From assembly GCA_021800275.1 (NCBI GenBank), contig JAJYZB010000001.1, forward strand, positions 328,624-392,623: 64,000 bases of DNA, in the 5' to 3' direction. The notes below the pieces were generated by a model that saw only the letters and a list, made by a program, of their open reading frames with translations, made no database searches and was not told where the DNA came from. Below are positions 48,232 through 56,603 of the stretch, piece after piece. The position numbers were made by a program, and so were the translations under genes. The stretch comes from a bacterium. GTDB lineage: Bacteria > Vulcanimicrobiota > JABDET01. Positions within the stretch are counted from its first letter, which is position 1. Each line of letters starts with the position of its first letter.

Positions 48232-48590
48232 TAAAAAAGAAAAACGAGAGACAGTTTTCTTGAACTTGAAAACTTGGGTTGCTGATACCCAGTAACGTTG
48301 CCGCTACGTCTCTCTTGCCCCTTTACATCCCCTGGCCAAACAACAGGTTGCTCTCCTGTTTGGCTGTAGCTGTCAGGTGGGAAGGCTGATCCCCCCGCTG
48401 CGCTTTTTTTAACCCACGCTGTTCATTGTGGAGTTAATTAACCTTTACTCTTAGGATTCCATGATGCACAGCAATCTGGAACTTATCAGCCTGTCTTACC
48501 AGGCACTTCTCTGCAGGTTCAGCAGTTTTGCAGAGAGGAGGGTTTTTTCGTCTTTTCCTTGACTAGTTGCTTTTGGTTTCCCTTGGCACA
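48232..48590 (-). ncRNA. Candidate structured non-coding RNA of about 360 nt, family not recognised
   Basis: The 503-base gap between gcvPB and aroE holds no convincing protein gene. A near-consensus promoter on the minus strand (48597-48625) would start transcription near 48590. Stems, in plus coordinates, are CTCTGCA/TGCAGAG (48510-48534), GCCTG/CAGGC (48489-48504), TTCCA/TGGAA (48457-48481), GCCAAA/TTTGGC plus CAGG/CCTG (48335-48364). The last is a multibranched block closed by GAGAGAC/GTCTCTC (48246-48314) with AGTTTTC/GAAAACT and TGGGT/ACCCA inside. The stem runs straight into T5-C-T6 (complement of 48233-48244). RNase P, tmRNA, SRP and 6S signatures were looked for and not seen. Confidence 0.6.
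48246..48314 (-). terminator. Terminator-like closing stem and T-run of the candidate RNA
   Basis: GAGAGAC (48246-48252) pairs with GTCTCTC (48308-48314), enclosing two smaller hairpins. On the minus strand the stem is followed at once by G-T5-C-T6. The enclosed block is large for a simple terminator, so it may be a functional 3' domain as well. Confidence 0.5.
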
Positions 48591-48596
48591 AGTGTA

Positions 48597-48625
48597 AGGA
48601 TACCACAGAATCTTTCCAGTGTCAA
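48597..48625 (-). promoter_or_regulatory. Near-consensus promoter of the candidate ncRNA
   Basis: On the minus strand a perfect TTGACA (48625-48620) and TATCCT (48602-48597) are spaced by exactly 17 bases. It points away from aroE into the gene-free stretch, so it cannot serve any protein gene in view. It is the best-matching promoter in the window. Confidence 0.75.
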
Positions 48626-48717
48626 TTGGAAAAACTGTGGAAAAACCTGTATAAACTGTGAATATGATATTTTTTTTAAAAAACCCCTCATCTCTATGCA
48701 AAAAAGAACCCCTGTAG

Positions 48718-48723
48718 TATAAT
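48718..48723 (+). promoter_or_regulatory. TATAAT -10 box just before aroE
   Basis: A perfect TATAAT ends 9 bases before the aroE ATG at 48733. Transcription would then begin 2-4 bases before or at the start codon, giving a leaderless mRNA. No good -35 box is seen (TATGCA at 48695-48700). Confidence 0.5.
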
Positions 48724-48732
48724 AGAATAATT

Positions 48733-49638
48733 ATGGAAAATCGCAAAATTATTCTTATCGGAAAAAATGTCGAGAAAAGCCCCTCTCCTGAAATGCACAA
48801 TGCAGGCTTAAATGCCCTGAATCTCCCTTTTCAATACAAAGCTATCTCAATTCCTGAAGACGCATTCAAAGAACAATTTTTAAATTTAAAATATGAAGCT
48901 CATGGATTTAACGTCACGATTCCTTATAAAGAAAAAATCATCCCCTTTTTAGACCACCTGACCCAAACAGGGGAAAAACTCCAAGCTGTCAACACAGTTT
49001 ATTTTAAAAATCATGAAAGCTTTGGAGAAAATACCGATATTGCTGGATTTATGCAGTCACTCCAGGAATCAGATTTTCCCTCAGCCCTCTACCCCGCATC
49101 TTTCTCAACTACTCCTGTTAAAAATAAAACTGCATTTATTTTTGGAGCAGGAGGAGCTGCCAAAGCCTCAATTGAAGGGCTCATTCAGATGGGTGTCCAA
49201 CGATTTATCATCTGGAGCCGTTCAGATGAACGAATTGCAGCCTTAAGAGTCTGGCTGCAAAAAAGGAACCATTCAGAAATAAAACCAGATAAAAGAACAG
49301 GACACGAAATACAATTCATCGCAGGGAGAGTTTCAAAAGAACGATTCCAATCCTCAATCATTGAATGCTATATCATTGTGAACGCATCTCCTCTTGAAGC
49401 CATTAAAGAGATCCCCTGGTTTTCTGAAATTAAACTTAAACAGGAAGCAATTGTCGTAGATTGGGTTTATTCTCCCATTAAAACGCCATGGCTCGAAAAA
49501 GCTGACTCAAATAAAGGAAAAACAGTGGAAGGATATAAAATCTTGCTTTATCAGGGAATGAAAGCTTTCGAATTATGGACGCAGGAAAAAGCACCTGCAG
49601 AAGTGATGAAAAAAACTCTTTTGAAGGTGCTGCAGTGA
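48733..49638 (+). CDS. aroE: Shikimate dehydrogenase
   Basis: A protein of 301 residues. Substrate motifs are KSPSPEMHNAG and GFNVTIPYKEKI (catalytic Lys in the latter); the NADP-binding loop is FGAGGAAKASIEGL; GYKILLYQG ends the domain. It reduces 3-dehydroshikimate to shikimate. It is slightly longer than usual because of an insertion near residue 115-130. No Shine-Dalgarno sequence is visible and the -10 box is very close, suggesting leaderless initiation. It is the first gene of the aro operon. Confidence 0.93.
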   Translation: MENRKIILIGKNVEKSPSPEMHNAGLNALNLPFQYKAISIPEDAFKEQFLNLKYEAHGFNVTIPYKEKIIPFLDHLTQTGEKLQAVNTVYFKNHESFGENTDIAGFMQSLQESDFPSALYPASFSTTPVKNKTAFIFGAGGAAKASIEGLIQMGVQRFIIWSRSDERIAALRVWLQKRNHSEIKPDKRTGHEIQFIAGRVSKERFQSSIIECYIIVNASPLEAIKEIPWFSEIKLKQEAIVVDWVYSPIKTPWLEKADSNKGKTVEGYKILLYQGMKAFELWTQEKAPAEVMKKTLLKVLQ

Positions 49639-50768
49639 AGTTTCGGTTTCAGACAGCAGGGGAATCCCATGGAAGATGCTTGCTGGGAATATTAGAAGGA
49701 ATTCCGGCTGGTCTTCCCCTTTCTGAAAATGACATCAACCCCGACTTAAAGCGCAGAATGCAGGGGCATGGGAGAGGGGGCAGAATGAAAATCGAGGCTG
49801 ATGAAGCTGTTCTCCTTTCAGGAACATTTCGAGGAAAAACAACGGGAGCCCCTATTGCTTTAATGATTGAAAACAAAGACTGGCAGCTAAAAAATGAAGA
49901 CAAACTCCCTATCATCAATTTTCCGCGACCTGGACATGCGGATCTAGCAGGACTTTTAAAATACAATCAAGAGGACATCAGAACCATATCAGAACGGGCA
50001 AGCGCCCGTGAGACTGCAGCCAGAACTGCTCTAGGGGCAGTGGCAAAAAAAATTTTAAACGAATTCGAAATTGAAATTTTAGGTGTTGTCTTTGAAATTG
50101 GAGGAATTGCATCCACCATAAGAACCTTTTCTATTTCAGAGCTAAAAAATTCTGTCGAAAACTCATCCATCCGATTTCCCAATTCAGAGAAAGAAAAAGA
50201 AGTGATTGAATTAATTAATCAATGTAAAGAAGAAGGAGATTCAATAGGAGGGTCTTTTCTGGTTATCGCTGAAAATGTGCCTCCAGGGCTGGGCAGTTAT
50301 GTTCAATGGGATAAAAGGCTGGATGGGAAGCTTGCCCAGTCTCTGATGAGCATTCAAGCTGTAAAAGCAGTTGAAATAGGAGACGGAATTCTTAACTCTA
50401 AAAGAAAAGGATCAGAAGCGCATGATGAAATCGGGTATAGGGACAGCATTTTTTTTCGCTGCACGAACCATGCAGGAGGAATTGAAGGTGGAATTTCTAA
50501 TGGAGAAAGGATTCTAGCAGCAGGCTATATGAAACCTATTTCAACCATCAGAAAACCTATGAACTCCGTTGATTTGAAAACGAAAAAACCAGCTAAATCT
50601 CATTACCAGAGATCCGACGTATGCGCAGTTCCTGCTGCCAGTATTGTCGGAGAAGCCATGATGGCTCTCACTCTAACAGATTCATTCCTGGAAAAATTCG
50701 GAGGAGATTCCATTAAAGAAACTACGCAAAATTATAAAAATTACCGGAGCCTTCTTCAAAGCCGATGA
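49635..50768 (+). CDS. aroC: Chorismate synthase
   Basis: GTG 49635 overlaps the aroE stop as GTGA and gives 377 residues starting VKFRFQTAGESHG, the correct family start; an earlier start would overlap aroE by 64 bases. Motifs are RRMQGHGRGGRMKIEAD, RPGHADLAGLLKYN, ARETAARTALGAVAKK and GGIEGGISNGE. It converts EPSP to chorismate using reduced FMN. It overlaps aroK by 4 bases. Confidence 0.95.
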   Translation: MKFRFQTAGESHGRCLLGILEGIPAGLPLSENDINPDLKRRMQGHGRGGRMKIEADEAVLLSGTFRGKTTGAPIALMIENKDWQLKNEDKLPIINFPRPGHADLAGLLKYNQEDIRTISERASARETAARTALGAVAKKILNEFEIEILGVVFEIGGIASTIRTFSISELKNSVENSSIRFPNSEKEKEVIELINQCKEEGDSIGGSFLVIAENVPPGLGSYVQWDKRLDGKLAQSLMSIQAVKAVEIGDGILNSKRKGSEAHDEIGYRDSIFFRCTNHAGGIEGGISNGERILAAGYMKPISTIRKPMNSVDLKTKKPAKSHYQRSDVCAVPAASIVGEAMMALTLTDSFLEKFGGDSIKETTQNYKNYRSLLQSR

Positions 50769-51289
50769 ACGAAAAAAAGACACTAACGAAAAAAATTGTC
50801 GTGACCGGATTCATGGGAACAGGAAAAACTGTCACTGGCAAACTTCTGGCATCAAAATTAAAATGGCTCCATTTTGACACAGACGCTCTTGCAGAAAACT
50901 CTGAGGGAGCCAGTGTCTCTGACATTTTCCAAAAAAAGGGAGAACCCTATTTTAGAAAACTTGAAAAAAGATGTTTTGAGGGGCTCATTTCACTGAATGA
51001 AGTGGTTATTACAACAGGAGGGGGAACACTCCTGGATTCAGAGACTCTTAAAACAGCAAATAATGAAGGGACCGTAATCTGTTTATGGGCATCTGAAGAA
51101 GAATTAAAAAAAAGACTTTCAAAAGATAAAGCTAGGCCCCTTTTAAAATCAGATTTTGAGGACGTTTTAAAATTGTTAAAAGAACGGGAACCCATGTACA
51201 AAAAAATGGGGCACCAAATTGACACAACAGGGCTAACTCCAGAACAGGTCTGCCAGAAGATCATGGCAGTGACTGGCTTAAACGGGTGA
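50765..51289 (+). CDS. aroK: Shikimate kinase
   Basis: A protein of 174 residues. The P-loop is GFMGTGKTVTGK; DTDALAE binds Mg and shikimate; FRKLEKRC and TTGGGTLL follow; the lid holds KARPLL. It phosphorylates shikimate at O3. It overlaps aroC and aroB by 4 bases on each side, so translation of the operon is coupled. Confidence 0.93.
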   Translation: MNEKKTLTKKIVVTGFMGTGKTVTGKLLASKLKWLHFDTDALAENSEGASVSDIFQKKGEPYFRKLEKRCFEGLISLNEVVITTGGGTLLDSETLKTANNEGTVICLWASEEELKKRLSKDKARPLLKSDFEDVLKLLKEREPMYKKMGHQIDTTGLTPEQVCQKIMAVTGLNG

Positions 51290-52398
51290 AAACTCAAAAA
51301 TTAACCTTAACCCTTCCGGGAAAAAAAGTGGAGTACTTCCTGGGAGAAAATTTGCTTCCTGTCCTTCCTAAATTTTTCAAAAAAACAAACACACCCGCAA
51401 AAATTTTGATCATCGCAGATTCTTTTGTTCATAAACTGTATGGGAAGCAAATAGAAAAAATCTTTAAATCATCTGGACACCATCCTGAGTTTGTCTTAAT
51501 TTCTCCAGGAGAATCCAGCAAAAACTTAAATCAGATAAAAAATCTTTACGAAAAGTTCTGCCAATTAAAAATCTCTCGAAATACCTCAGTTGCTGCTCTT
51601 GGAGGGGGAGTTATGACTGATCTTGTTAGTTTTGCAGCTTCTACCTTTATGAGAGGACTCCCTCTTATTCTTATCCCGACCACTTTACTGGCGCAAGCTG
51701 ATGCTGCTGTTGGGGGTAAAACAGGGATTAATCTGAAACAAGGAAAAAATTTAGTGGGGTCCTTTTATCATCCTGAACTGGTTCTGCTGGATATTCAATT
51801 TTTAAGAACGCTCTCTCAGAAAGAGATTAGAAACGGAATGGCAGAAATTATTAAAATGAGTTTATTGGAAGGTGAAAAAGGATTTCAGGCATTAGAAAAA
51901 GCGAGTGAAGAAATTCAAACCTGTGGCAGAAAAGCGAGCGAAGAGTGGAGTAAAAAGATTCGCCCCTATCTCTATGCAGCGGTTCGAAAAAAAATCTCTA
52001 TTGTTGAAAAAGATCCTTATGAAAAAAATGAGCGAATGATCTTAAATTTAGGCCATACCTTTGCGCATGGAATTGAAGCAGCGGGAGAATATAAAACATA
52101 CTCTCATGGAGAAGCTGTTGCCATTGGACTTGTTGGCGCATGCCTCCTGGGAGAGAAAATTGAAAAATTTCCTCCTGAGCAAACCAGAAGAGTTGAAAAG
52201 CTCCTTTCTAAAATTCATCTGCCAATTCGCTATAAAAAATTAAATCCGATTCAAGTCTTTGACCAGATGGCTCTGGATAAGAAAAAAACTGAAACCATCA
52301 GATTCATTCTTCCTAAAACAATCGGGAAAGTGGTCATTTGTGACAAGATTGCAGCAGCTCAAGTTCTAGACACTCTGCAGATGTTAAAGGAGGACTGA
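51286..52398 (+). CDS. aroB: 3-dehydroquinate synthase
   Basis: GTG 51286 overlaps the aroK stop and gives 370 residues. NAD and metal motifs are visible: LGGGVMTDLVSFAASTFMRG, PTTLLAQADAAVGGKTGINL, NLGHTFAHGIEAA and YSHGEAVAIGL, with Zn-binding histidines. It cyclises DAHP to 3-dehydroquinate, which AroQ next door dehydrates. Confidence 0.94.
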   Translation: MKTQKLTLTLPGKKVEYFLGENLLPVLPKFFKKTNTPAKILIIADSFVHKLYGKQIEKIFKSSGHHPEFVLISPGESSKNLNQIKNLYEKFCQLKISRNTSVAALGGGVMTDLVSFAASTFMRGLPLILIPTTLLAQADAAVGGKTGINLKQGKNLVGSFYHPELVLLDIQFLRTLSQKEIRNGMAEIIKMSLLEGEKGFQALEKASEEIQTCGRKASEEWSKKIRPYLYAAVRKKISIVEKDPYEKNERMILNLGHTFAHGIEAAGEYKTYSHGEAVAIGLVGACLLGEKIEKFPPEQTRRVEKLLSKIHLPIRYKKLNPIQVFDQMALDKKKTETIRFILPKTIGKVVICDKIAAAQVLDTLQMLKED

Positions 52399-52472
52399 GG
52401 GAATCTGCAGCAGGCAGGACTGGAAAGATCCGCGGATTTTAGACACTTAACTGAAATTAAAGGGGGATTAAC

Positions 52473-52922
52473 ATGAAAATTTTAGTTTTAAATGGACCCA
52501 ATTTAAATCTTCTGGGAGAAAGAGAGCCGGAAATTTATGGAAAACTCACTTTAGATGAGTTAAACAAAAAAATTGAAGTCTGGGGAAAAGAGCTGCTCAT
52601 CATTCCTGAAATCAGACAGTCCAATCATGAAGGAAATTTAATTGACTGGATCCAGGAATCCAGATTATGGGCTTCTGGAATTGTTTTAAATCCTGGAGCT
52701 TACACCCATACCAGTTATGCTTTAAGAGATGCTGTTGCGGCCGTAAAAATCCCAACTGTTGAAGTGCATCTAACCAATATTTATGCTCGAGAAAATTTTA
52801 GACACAAATCTATCCTTTCAGGGGTCTGTCTGGGACAGATTTCAGGTTTTGGAGATTACGGCTATTACCTGGCTCTCACTGCTCTGAAAGAACAGGGCTT
52901 AAGAAGACTGACAGTGGCATGA
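52473..52922 (+). CDS. aroQ: Type II 3-dehydroquinate dehydratase
   Basis: A protein of 149 residues. Family motifs are VLNGPNLNLLGEREPEIYG (catalytic Tyr), SNHEGNLIDWI, NPGAYTHTSYALRDA and VEVHLTNIYARENFRHKS (catalytic His). It makes 3-dehydroshikimate for AroE. It is 74 bases after aroB, with its own AAAGGGGG ribosome binding site. aroA (EPSP synthase) is the only common-pathway gene not in the window. Confidence 0.95.
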   Translation: MKILVLNGPNLNLLGEREPEIYGKLTLDELNKKIEVWGKELLIIPEIRQSNHEGNLIDWIQESRLWASGIVLNPGAYTHTSYALRDAVAAVKIPTVEVHLTNIYARENFRHKSILSGVCLGQISGFGDYGYYLALTALKEQGLRRLTVA

Positions 52923-53041
52923 ACCTTTTGCAACTGCGCCGTTCACACCAAAAGTAGTGTGGTGCTTTCAGCCTGACGGAGAGCAGCCTTAACCGCAATT
53001 TGGGTCAGAGCATCCCCTTTTATTGTTTGAAACAGCTCGCC

Positions 53042-53746
53042 CTATTTGTCCCTTGTCAGCCTCTCAATTGCTTTCCTGAAAAGCTTTGTAATCTCATAAA
53101 CCTCTTTTACAGTCTCACCTGTAACAACCACCCCAATCACAATCCCTTTTATCCCAATCTCATATAAATATTCAATCTCTTCCGGCTTGATTTTCCTCTG
53201 AGTGCTGACCATCACTGGAACTGATAATCCTTCCACAAGAGCTTTCCATGCTGCCAGATCGGCAAAACAAACAGGCTTTCCATATCCTTCATGAGGAATC
53301 ATCGAGGATTCAAAAAGATCTACCCCACAGGAAGCTATCCGTTTTGCCTGCTCAGGAGAATATCGAGAATCTAGGCACACCATTCTACCTAACTCTAAAG
53401 ATAGATAATCTAAAGGAAGATGATGGGCAAATAGATCGTAAAAATCAATTCCCATCTTTTCCAATTCTCTCATCTCTTCTAAAGCAGCCAGTTTTTCAGC
53501 CCCTGGAACAATCCCAACAGGAAGATGAACAGCGGACAAAACTTTTTCTAAATTCTTCCTCTCTTTCTGTAAACTTCCAAACAAATGCTGACTGGCGGGA
53601 TGTTTTGTGTAAATGTGCATCTTAATGGCATCAGCTCCCCCTTCTTCAGCCGCTTTTCCCATATCGGGATGATTCCTGGGAATACTAACCATTAAGCTGA
53701 ATCTTGAGCCTTGAACTTTTTTAACAAAAACAGAATAATTCTTCAC
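53042..53746 (-). CDS. TIM-barrel protein of unknown function
   Basis: A protein of 234 residues with the strand-helix rhythm of a beta/alpha barrel: FSLMVSIPRNHPDMGKAAEE, GADAIKMHIYTKHP, LPVGIVPGAEKLAALEEM, VDLFESSMIPHEGYGKP, VPVMVSTQRKIKPEEIEYL and GIKGIVIGVVVTG. A phosphate-binding glycine pair near the end resembles the NanE/HisA-like group, but I cannot name an enzyme. It overlaps the HD-GYP gene upstream by 4 bases, so the two are one operon. Confidence 0.6.
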   Translation of the reverse strand: MKNYSVFVKKVQGSRFSLMVSIPRNHPDMGKAAEEGGADAIKMHIYTKHPASQHLFGSLQKERKNLEKVLSAVHLPVGIVPGAEKLAALEEMRELEKMGIDFYDLFAHHLPLDYLSLELGRMVCLDSRYSPEQAKRIASCGVDLFESSMIPHEGYGKPVCFADLAAWKALVEGLSVPVMVSTQRKIKPEEIEYLYEIGIKGIVIGVVVTGETVKEVYEITKLFRKAIERLTRDK

Positions 53747-55323
53747 AAAACAATCTGAAAGCCAGGAAAATTTTTGACAATCTTTTCCAATGAACCCAGT
53801 AAACGAGGGTCATAAGTCCCACCTTCTTTACTGATAAAATCAGCCGCAGGGATCTTCCACTCTGTTTTTTCTCCCCATTCCACAAAATTTTCAGCCAGTG
53901 AAAGAATTCTGGCAGGGAGTGGAATCTCTTCTCCTTTCAGCCCTTCAGGAAATCCGCTCCCATCCCATTTTTCATGATGTTTAGAAATAATGGGGGCAAC
54001 GTCTTTTAAAATTTTAATCTCTTTTGTCATATTGGCTCCAACAAGAGGATGCTGCTTTTTAACCTCTTCCTCAGGCAAACCCGAAAGCTTCAATTTCCCA
54101 ATATCATGCAGAAGAGAGGCATGAGCGATAGCGCTGTAAGTTTTTCCGCTGATTCCCGCGTCTTTAGCGAGCGAAAGAGCAATTTTATAAACAGAGCTAA
54201 CATGTCCTTTAAACCCTGGATCCAAAGATTCAACAGCTCCAATTAAAATTTCAAGACTGGAAGAAAAATAATCCTGGAGCTCATCCACCAGCTGCGCATT
54301 TGCCAGACAAACCCCTGTCTGTCCTGCCAGAAGATTTAAATAGGCTTTATCTTCTTCAGAAAAAATTTCACCTTTTTTGTTGACTGCTTCCAAAACCCCA
54401 AACAATTTGCCATTCGAAACAATGGGAATACAAATCAAATTTCTGGTTTTAAATTTCAACAGTTGATCAATTCCTTTATAATGACGATTTTCTCCAGTCA
54501 TATCATTGACAATAACAGGTTCTCGATGAAGAGCAACCCAACCAGCAATAGAATCTTCTGATACAGGCAGAACCACCTGTTTCAGAAGTTCTCCTTTTTC
54601 TCCTGAAGCGCATTTAAAATAAAGAACATGCAGAGTCTCATCGTAAAGTAAAACAGAGCTTGCTTCAGAATTGCATAACGCTTCAACAGCATCCATAACT
54701 TTTAGCAAGAGTTGATCTATGTCCAGGGTTTCGGATAACTGTCTGGTAATCTCAAAAATAGAAACCGCTGTTTTTGCTTCAGGTCTTTTCCCTTCATGGA
54801 AATCAAGAGAAATGAACCTCTTTTTACCGACTTCTTCCAGCTTTTTCTCTTCTACTGCTTCCTTAGCGCTGATTCCAACGACCTGCTTTTTATCAGGGTA
54901 AGCAGTGTCAATCTGTGCTTTTAAATCGGAATCCAAAGCCACTACAGGAATGATTTCGGAACCCGTTATCATCTGCACGTACTCCAAGCCAAAAGCATCG
55001 TCAGGATGACTCGCTGCCACGACCAGTTTACCTTCTCGTTTCCCGATGCAGAGAAGATTATATCGAGATGCGGTGGCTCTTGGAATCAATTTTACCATTT
55101 CTAATTCTGGCTGAAAAGCATCAAAATCAATCCAGTCAATTCCTCCAAATGCGGAGGCTTTCGCTTTAAGGAGACTTGTTTTAGAAGCTCCACTTTGCAA
55201 AAGAAGATCTTCGAGAGAAGAAAACCCCGACTTTAATTGATCTAGAATCCTATCAATTTCTTTTTTAGGCAGCACTCCTGCCTGATCTAAATTATCTAAA
55301 ATCGCTTCAGTTAATTTATCCAT
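53743..55323 (-). CDS. MshEN-GAF-HD-GYP signalling protein
   Basis: A protein of 526 residues. Residues 1-145 resemble the GspE/MshE N-terminal domain (GFSSLEDLLLQSGASKTSLLKA, LIPRATASRYNLLCIG), which binds c-di-GMP in MshE. Residues about 190-345 are a GAF domain. Residues about 355-515 form an HD-GYP-type domain: HDIGK (406-410), H425, HH-E (449-451) and DGSGFPEGL, predicted to hydrolyse c-di-GMP. There is no membrane helix. It would combine ligand sensing, c-di-GMP binding and c-di-GMP breakdown. It pairs with a TIM-barrel gene. Confidence 0.82.
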   Translation of the reverse strand: MDKLTEAILDNLDQAGVLPKKEIDRILDQLKSGFSSLEDLLLQSGASKTSLLKAKASAFGGIDWIDFDAFQPELEMVKLIPRATASRYNLLCIGKREGKLVVAASHPDDAFGLEYVQMITGSEIIPVVALDSDLKAQIDTAYPDKKQVVGISAKEAVEEKKLEEVGKKRFISLDFHEGKRPEAKTAVSIFEITRQLSETLDIDQLLLKVMDAVEALCNSEASSVLLYDETLHVLYFKCASGEKGELLKQVVLPVSEDSIAGWVALHREPVIVNDMTGENRHYKGIDQLLKFKTRNLICIPIVSNGKLFGVLEAVNKKGEIFSEEDKAYLNLLAGQTGVCLANAQLVDELQDYFSSSLEILIGAVESLDPGFKGHVSSVYKIALSLAKDAGISGKTYSAIAHASLLHDIGKLKLSGLPEEEVKKQHPLVGANMTKEIKILKDVAPIISKHHEKWDGSGFPEGLKGEEIPLPARILSLAENFVEWGEKTEWKIPAADFISKEGGTYDPRLLGSLEKIVKNFPGFQIVL

Positions 55324-55362
55324 TAGTTCAACCTTAAACCTTTGTTTATTTTATTTCTCATT

Positions 55363-55737
55363 TTAAGGGAAAGCATGTGGAATATACGAAATCTTTAAAT
55401 CACCGCCTGATAGAATAGAAACCACGTCAAACCTGTAAGGATGAGCTTCAAGATGTTTGTTCTTTAAAAAATAGAGCGCGGTTTTTATAATTTTTTTCTG
55501 CTTTTTCGGGACTACAGCTTCAGCTCCATCGCCGAAATTTAAATTTTTCCTCGTTTTCACTTCTACAAACACTACTGAATTTTGATCTTTACAGATTAAA
55601 TCTACTTCTCCAAAAGGAGAACGATAGTTTTGAGCAATAATTTCATAGCCTTTTTTCAACAAAAAACGTCTGGCTTCTTCTTCTCCGCTTTTGCCTAAAA
55701 CAGCATTTCTAGTTTTGCTCGCAGCTGCCTGATTCAT
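55363..55737 (-). CDS. YraN/UPF0102 family endonuclease-like protein
   Basis: A protein of 124 residues. It has the restriction-endonuclease-like core G-E-E-A-RRFLLKKGYEIIAQNYR, GEVDLICKD and VFVEVKTRKN, with catalytic D and ExK residues. The family is widely conserved next to rnhB and is linked to DNA recombination or repair; its exact role is unknown. It overlaps rnhB by 4 bases. Confidence 0.85.
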   Translation of the reverse strand: MNQAAASKTRNAVLGKSGEEEARRFLLKKGYEIIAQNYRSPFGEVDLICKDQNSVVFVEVKTRKNLNFGDGAEAVVPKKQKKIIKTALYFLKNKHLEAHPYRFDVVSILSGGDLKISYIPHAFP

Positions 55738-56399
55738 ACCTCTGTGAAATTCAAAGTCATCTGCTGAAATCCTTTTAAACTGTGATCTCGCTGGCTGCGA
55801 AAGGGGATTAATTTCTGTCTTACAATAGATGAACTTGAGTCAAAAAAGTAAAGTTTTACAGGATAGAAAGATCTTCTATGAATGGCGCAGGGGCCATACA
55901 GCTCCAGCGCCTTTAAGTGATCTCTTGTTCCATATCCTTTATGACGGTTAAACCCGTATTCTGGAAACTGCTCATGCGCTTTTTCCATCCACCTGTCTCT
56001 CATTACTTTTGCGATAATAGAAGCACACATAATTGAAGGATGAAACGTGTCCCCCTTAACAAGAGCGGTTTGAGGAATTGAAAGATGGGGAATCACTTTA
56101 TTCCCATCCACGAAAATTTCTTCGGGCTGCATAGAAAGGGTCTCCAATGCCCTGCGCATCGCCTTAAAAGTGGCTTGGAGAATATTAATCTCATCAATCT
56201 CATCAGCATCAATCATTCCAATTCCAATACTAATGGCTTTCTCCTGAATAAAAGAAAAAAGTTTTGTCCGCTTCTGATAGGATAATTGTTTTGAATCTTT
56301 CAGTTCGCTGCAAGAGAAGGTTTCAGGAAGAATAACGGCTGCTGCTGCAACTGGACCTGCTAAAGGACCCCTTCCAGCTTCATCAATCCCGGCGATCAT
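55734..56399 (-). CDS. rnhB: Ribonuclease HII
   Basis: A protein of 221 residues. The first acidic pair is in IAGIDEAGRGPLAGPVAAAAV; ELKDSKQL, SIIAKVMRDRWM and GFNRHKGYGT follow. It removes RNA primers and single ribonucleotides from DNA. The C-terminus has about 30 residues beyond the core family (FDSSSSIVRQKLIPF onward). It lies in the ylqF-rnhB-yraN order common in bacteria. Confidence 0.93.
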   Translation of the reverse strand: MIAGIDEAGRGPLAGPVAAAAVILPETFSCSELKDSKQLSYQKRTKLFSFIQEKAISIGIGMIDADEIDEINILQATFKAMRRALETLSMQPEEIFVDGNKVIPHLSIPQTALVKGDTFHPSIMCASIIAKVMRDRWMEKAHEQFPEYGFNRHKGYGTRDHLKALELYGPCAIHRRSFYPVKLYFFDSSSSIVRQKLIPFRSQRDHSLKGFQQMTLNFTEV

Positions 56400-56420
56400 A
56401 ACGAGTTAGTATTTTAATCC

Positions 56421-56603
56421 TTACTCTGCTTTACCTTCTTCTTGGCGCCTCCAGCGCCTATAGGTGCGAGTAAGAAGCTCCGCTGTCAACAAGAAATAGA
56501 ACCGACGCCCTTTTTCTACCTGGACCAACGGCTTACAGATGCTGAATTCCTTTTTCCTCCATTCTCTTGCCTGCAATTTGATGCTGCGCAGTAAGCGAAC
56601 CAC
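56421..56603 (-). CDS. Possible small basic protein of 60 residues
   Basis: A GTG start overlaps the ylqF stop as TAGTG, and the frame ends at 56421. The product is arginine- and lysine-rich (VRLLRSIKLQAREWRKKEF, RTYRRWRRQEEGKAE) and has no recognisable domain. No Shine-Dalgarno sequence stands out. It fills the gap between ylqF and rnhB exactly, which is why it is listed, but it may be chance. Confidence 0.35.
   Translation of the reverse strand: MVRLLRSIKLQAREWRKKEFSICKPLVQVEKGRRFYFLLTAELLTRTYRRWRRQEEGKAE

Noticed and set aside
48519..48800. 93-codon minus-strand frame overlapping aroE
   Set aside because: No domain or ribosome binding site; it overlaps the aroE start and the ncRNA promoter and has an implausible composition.
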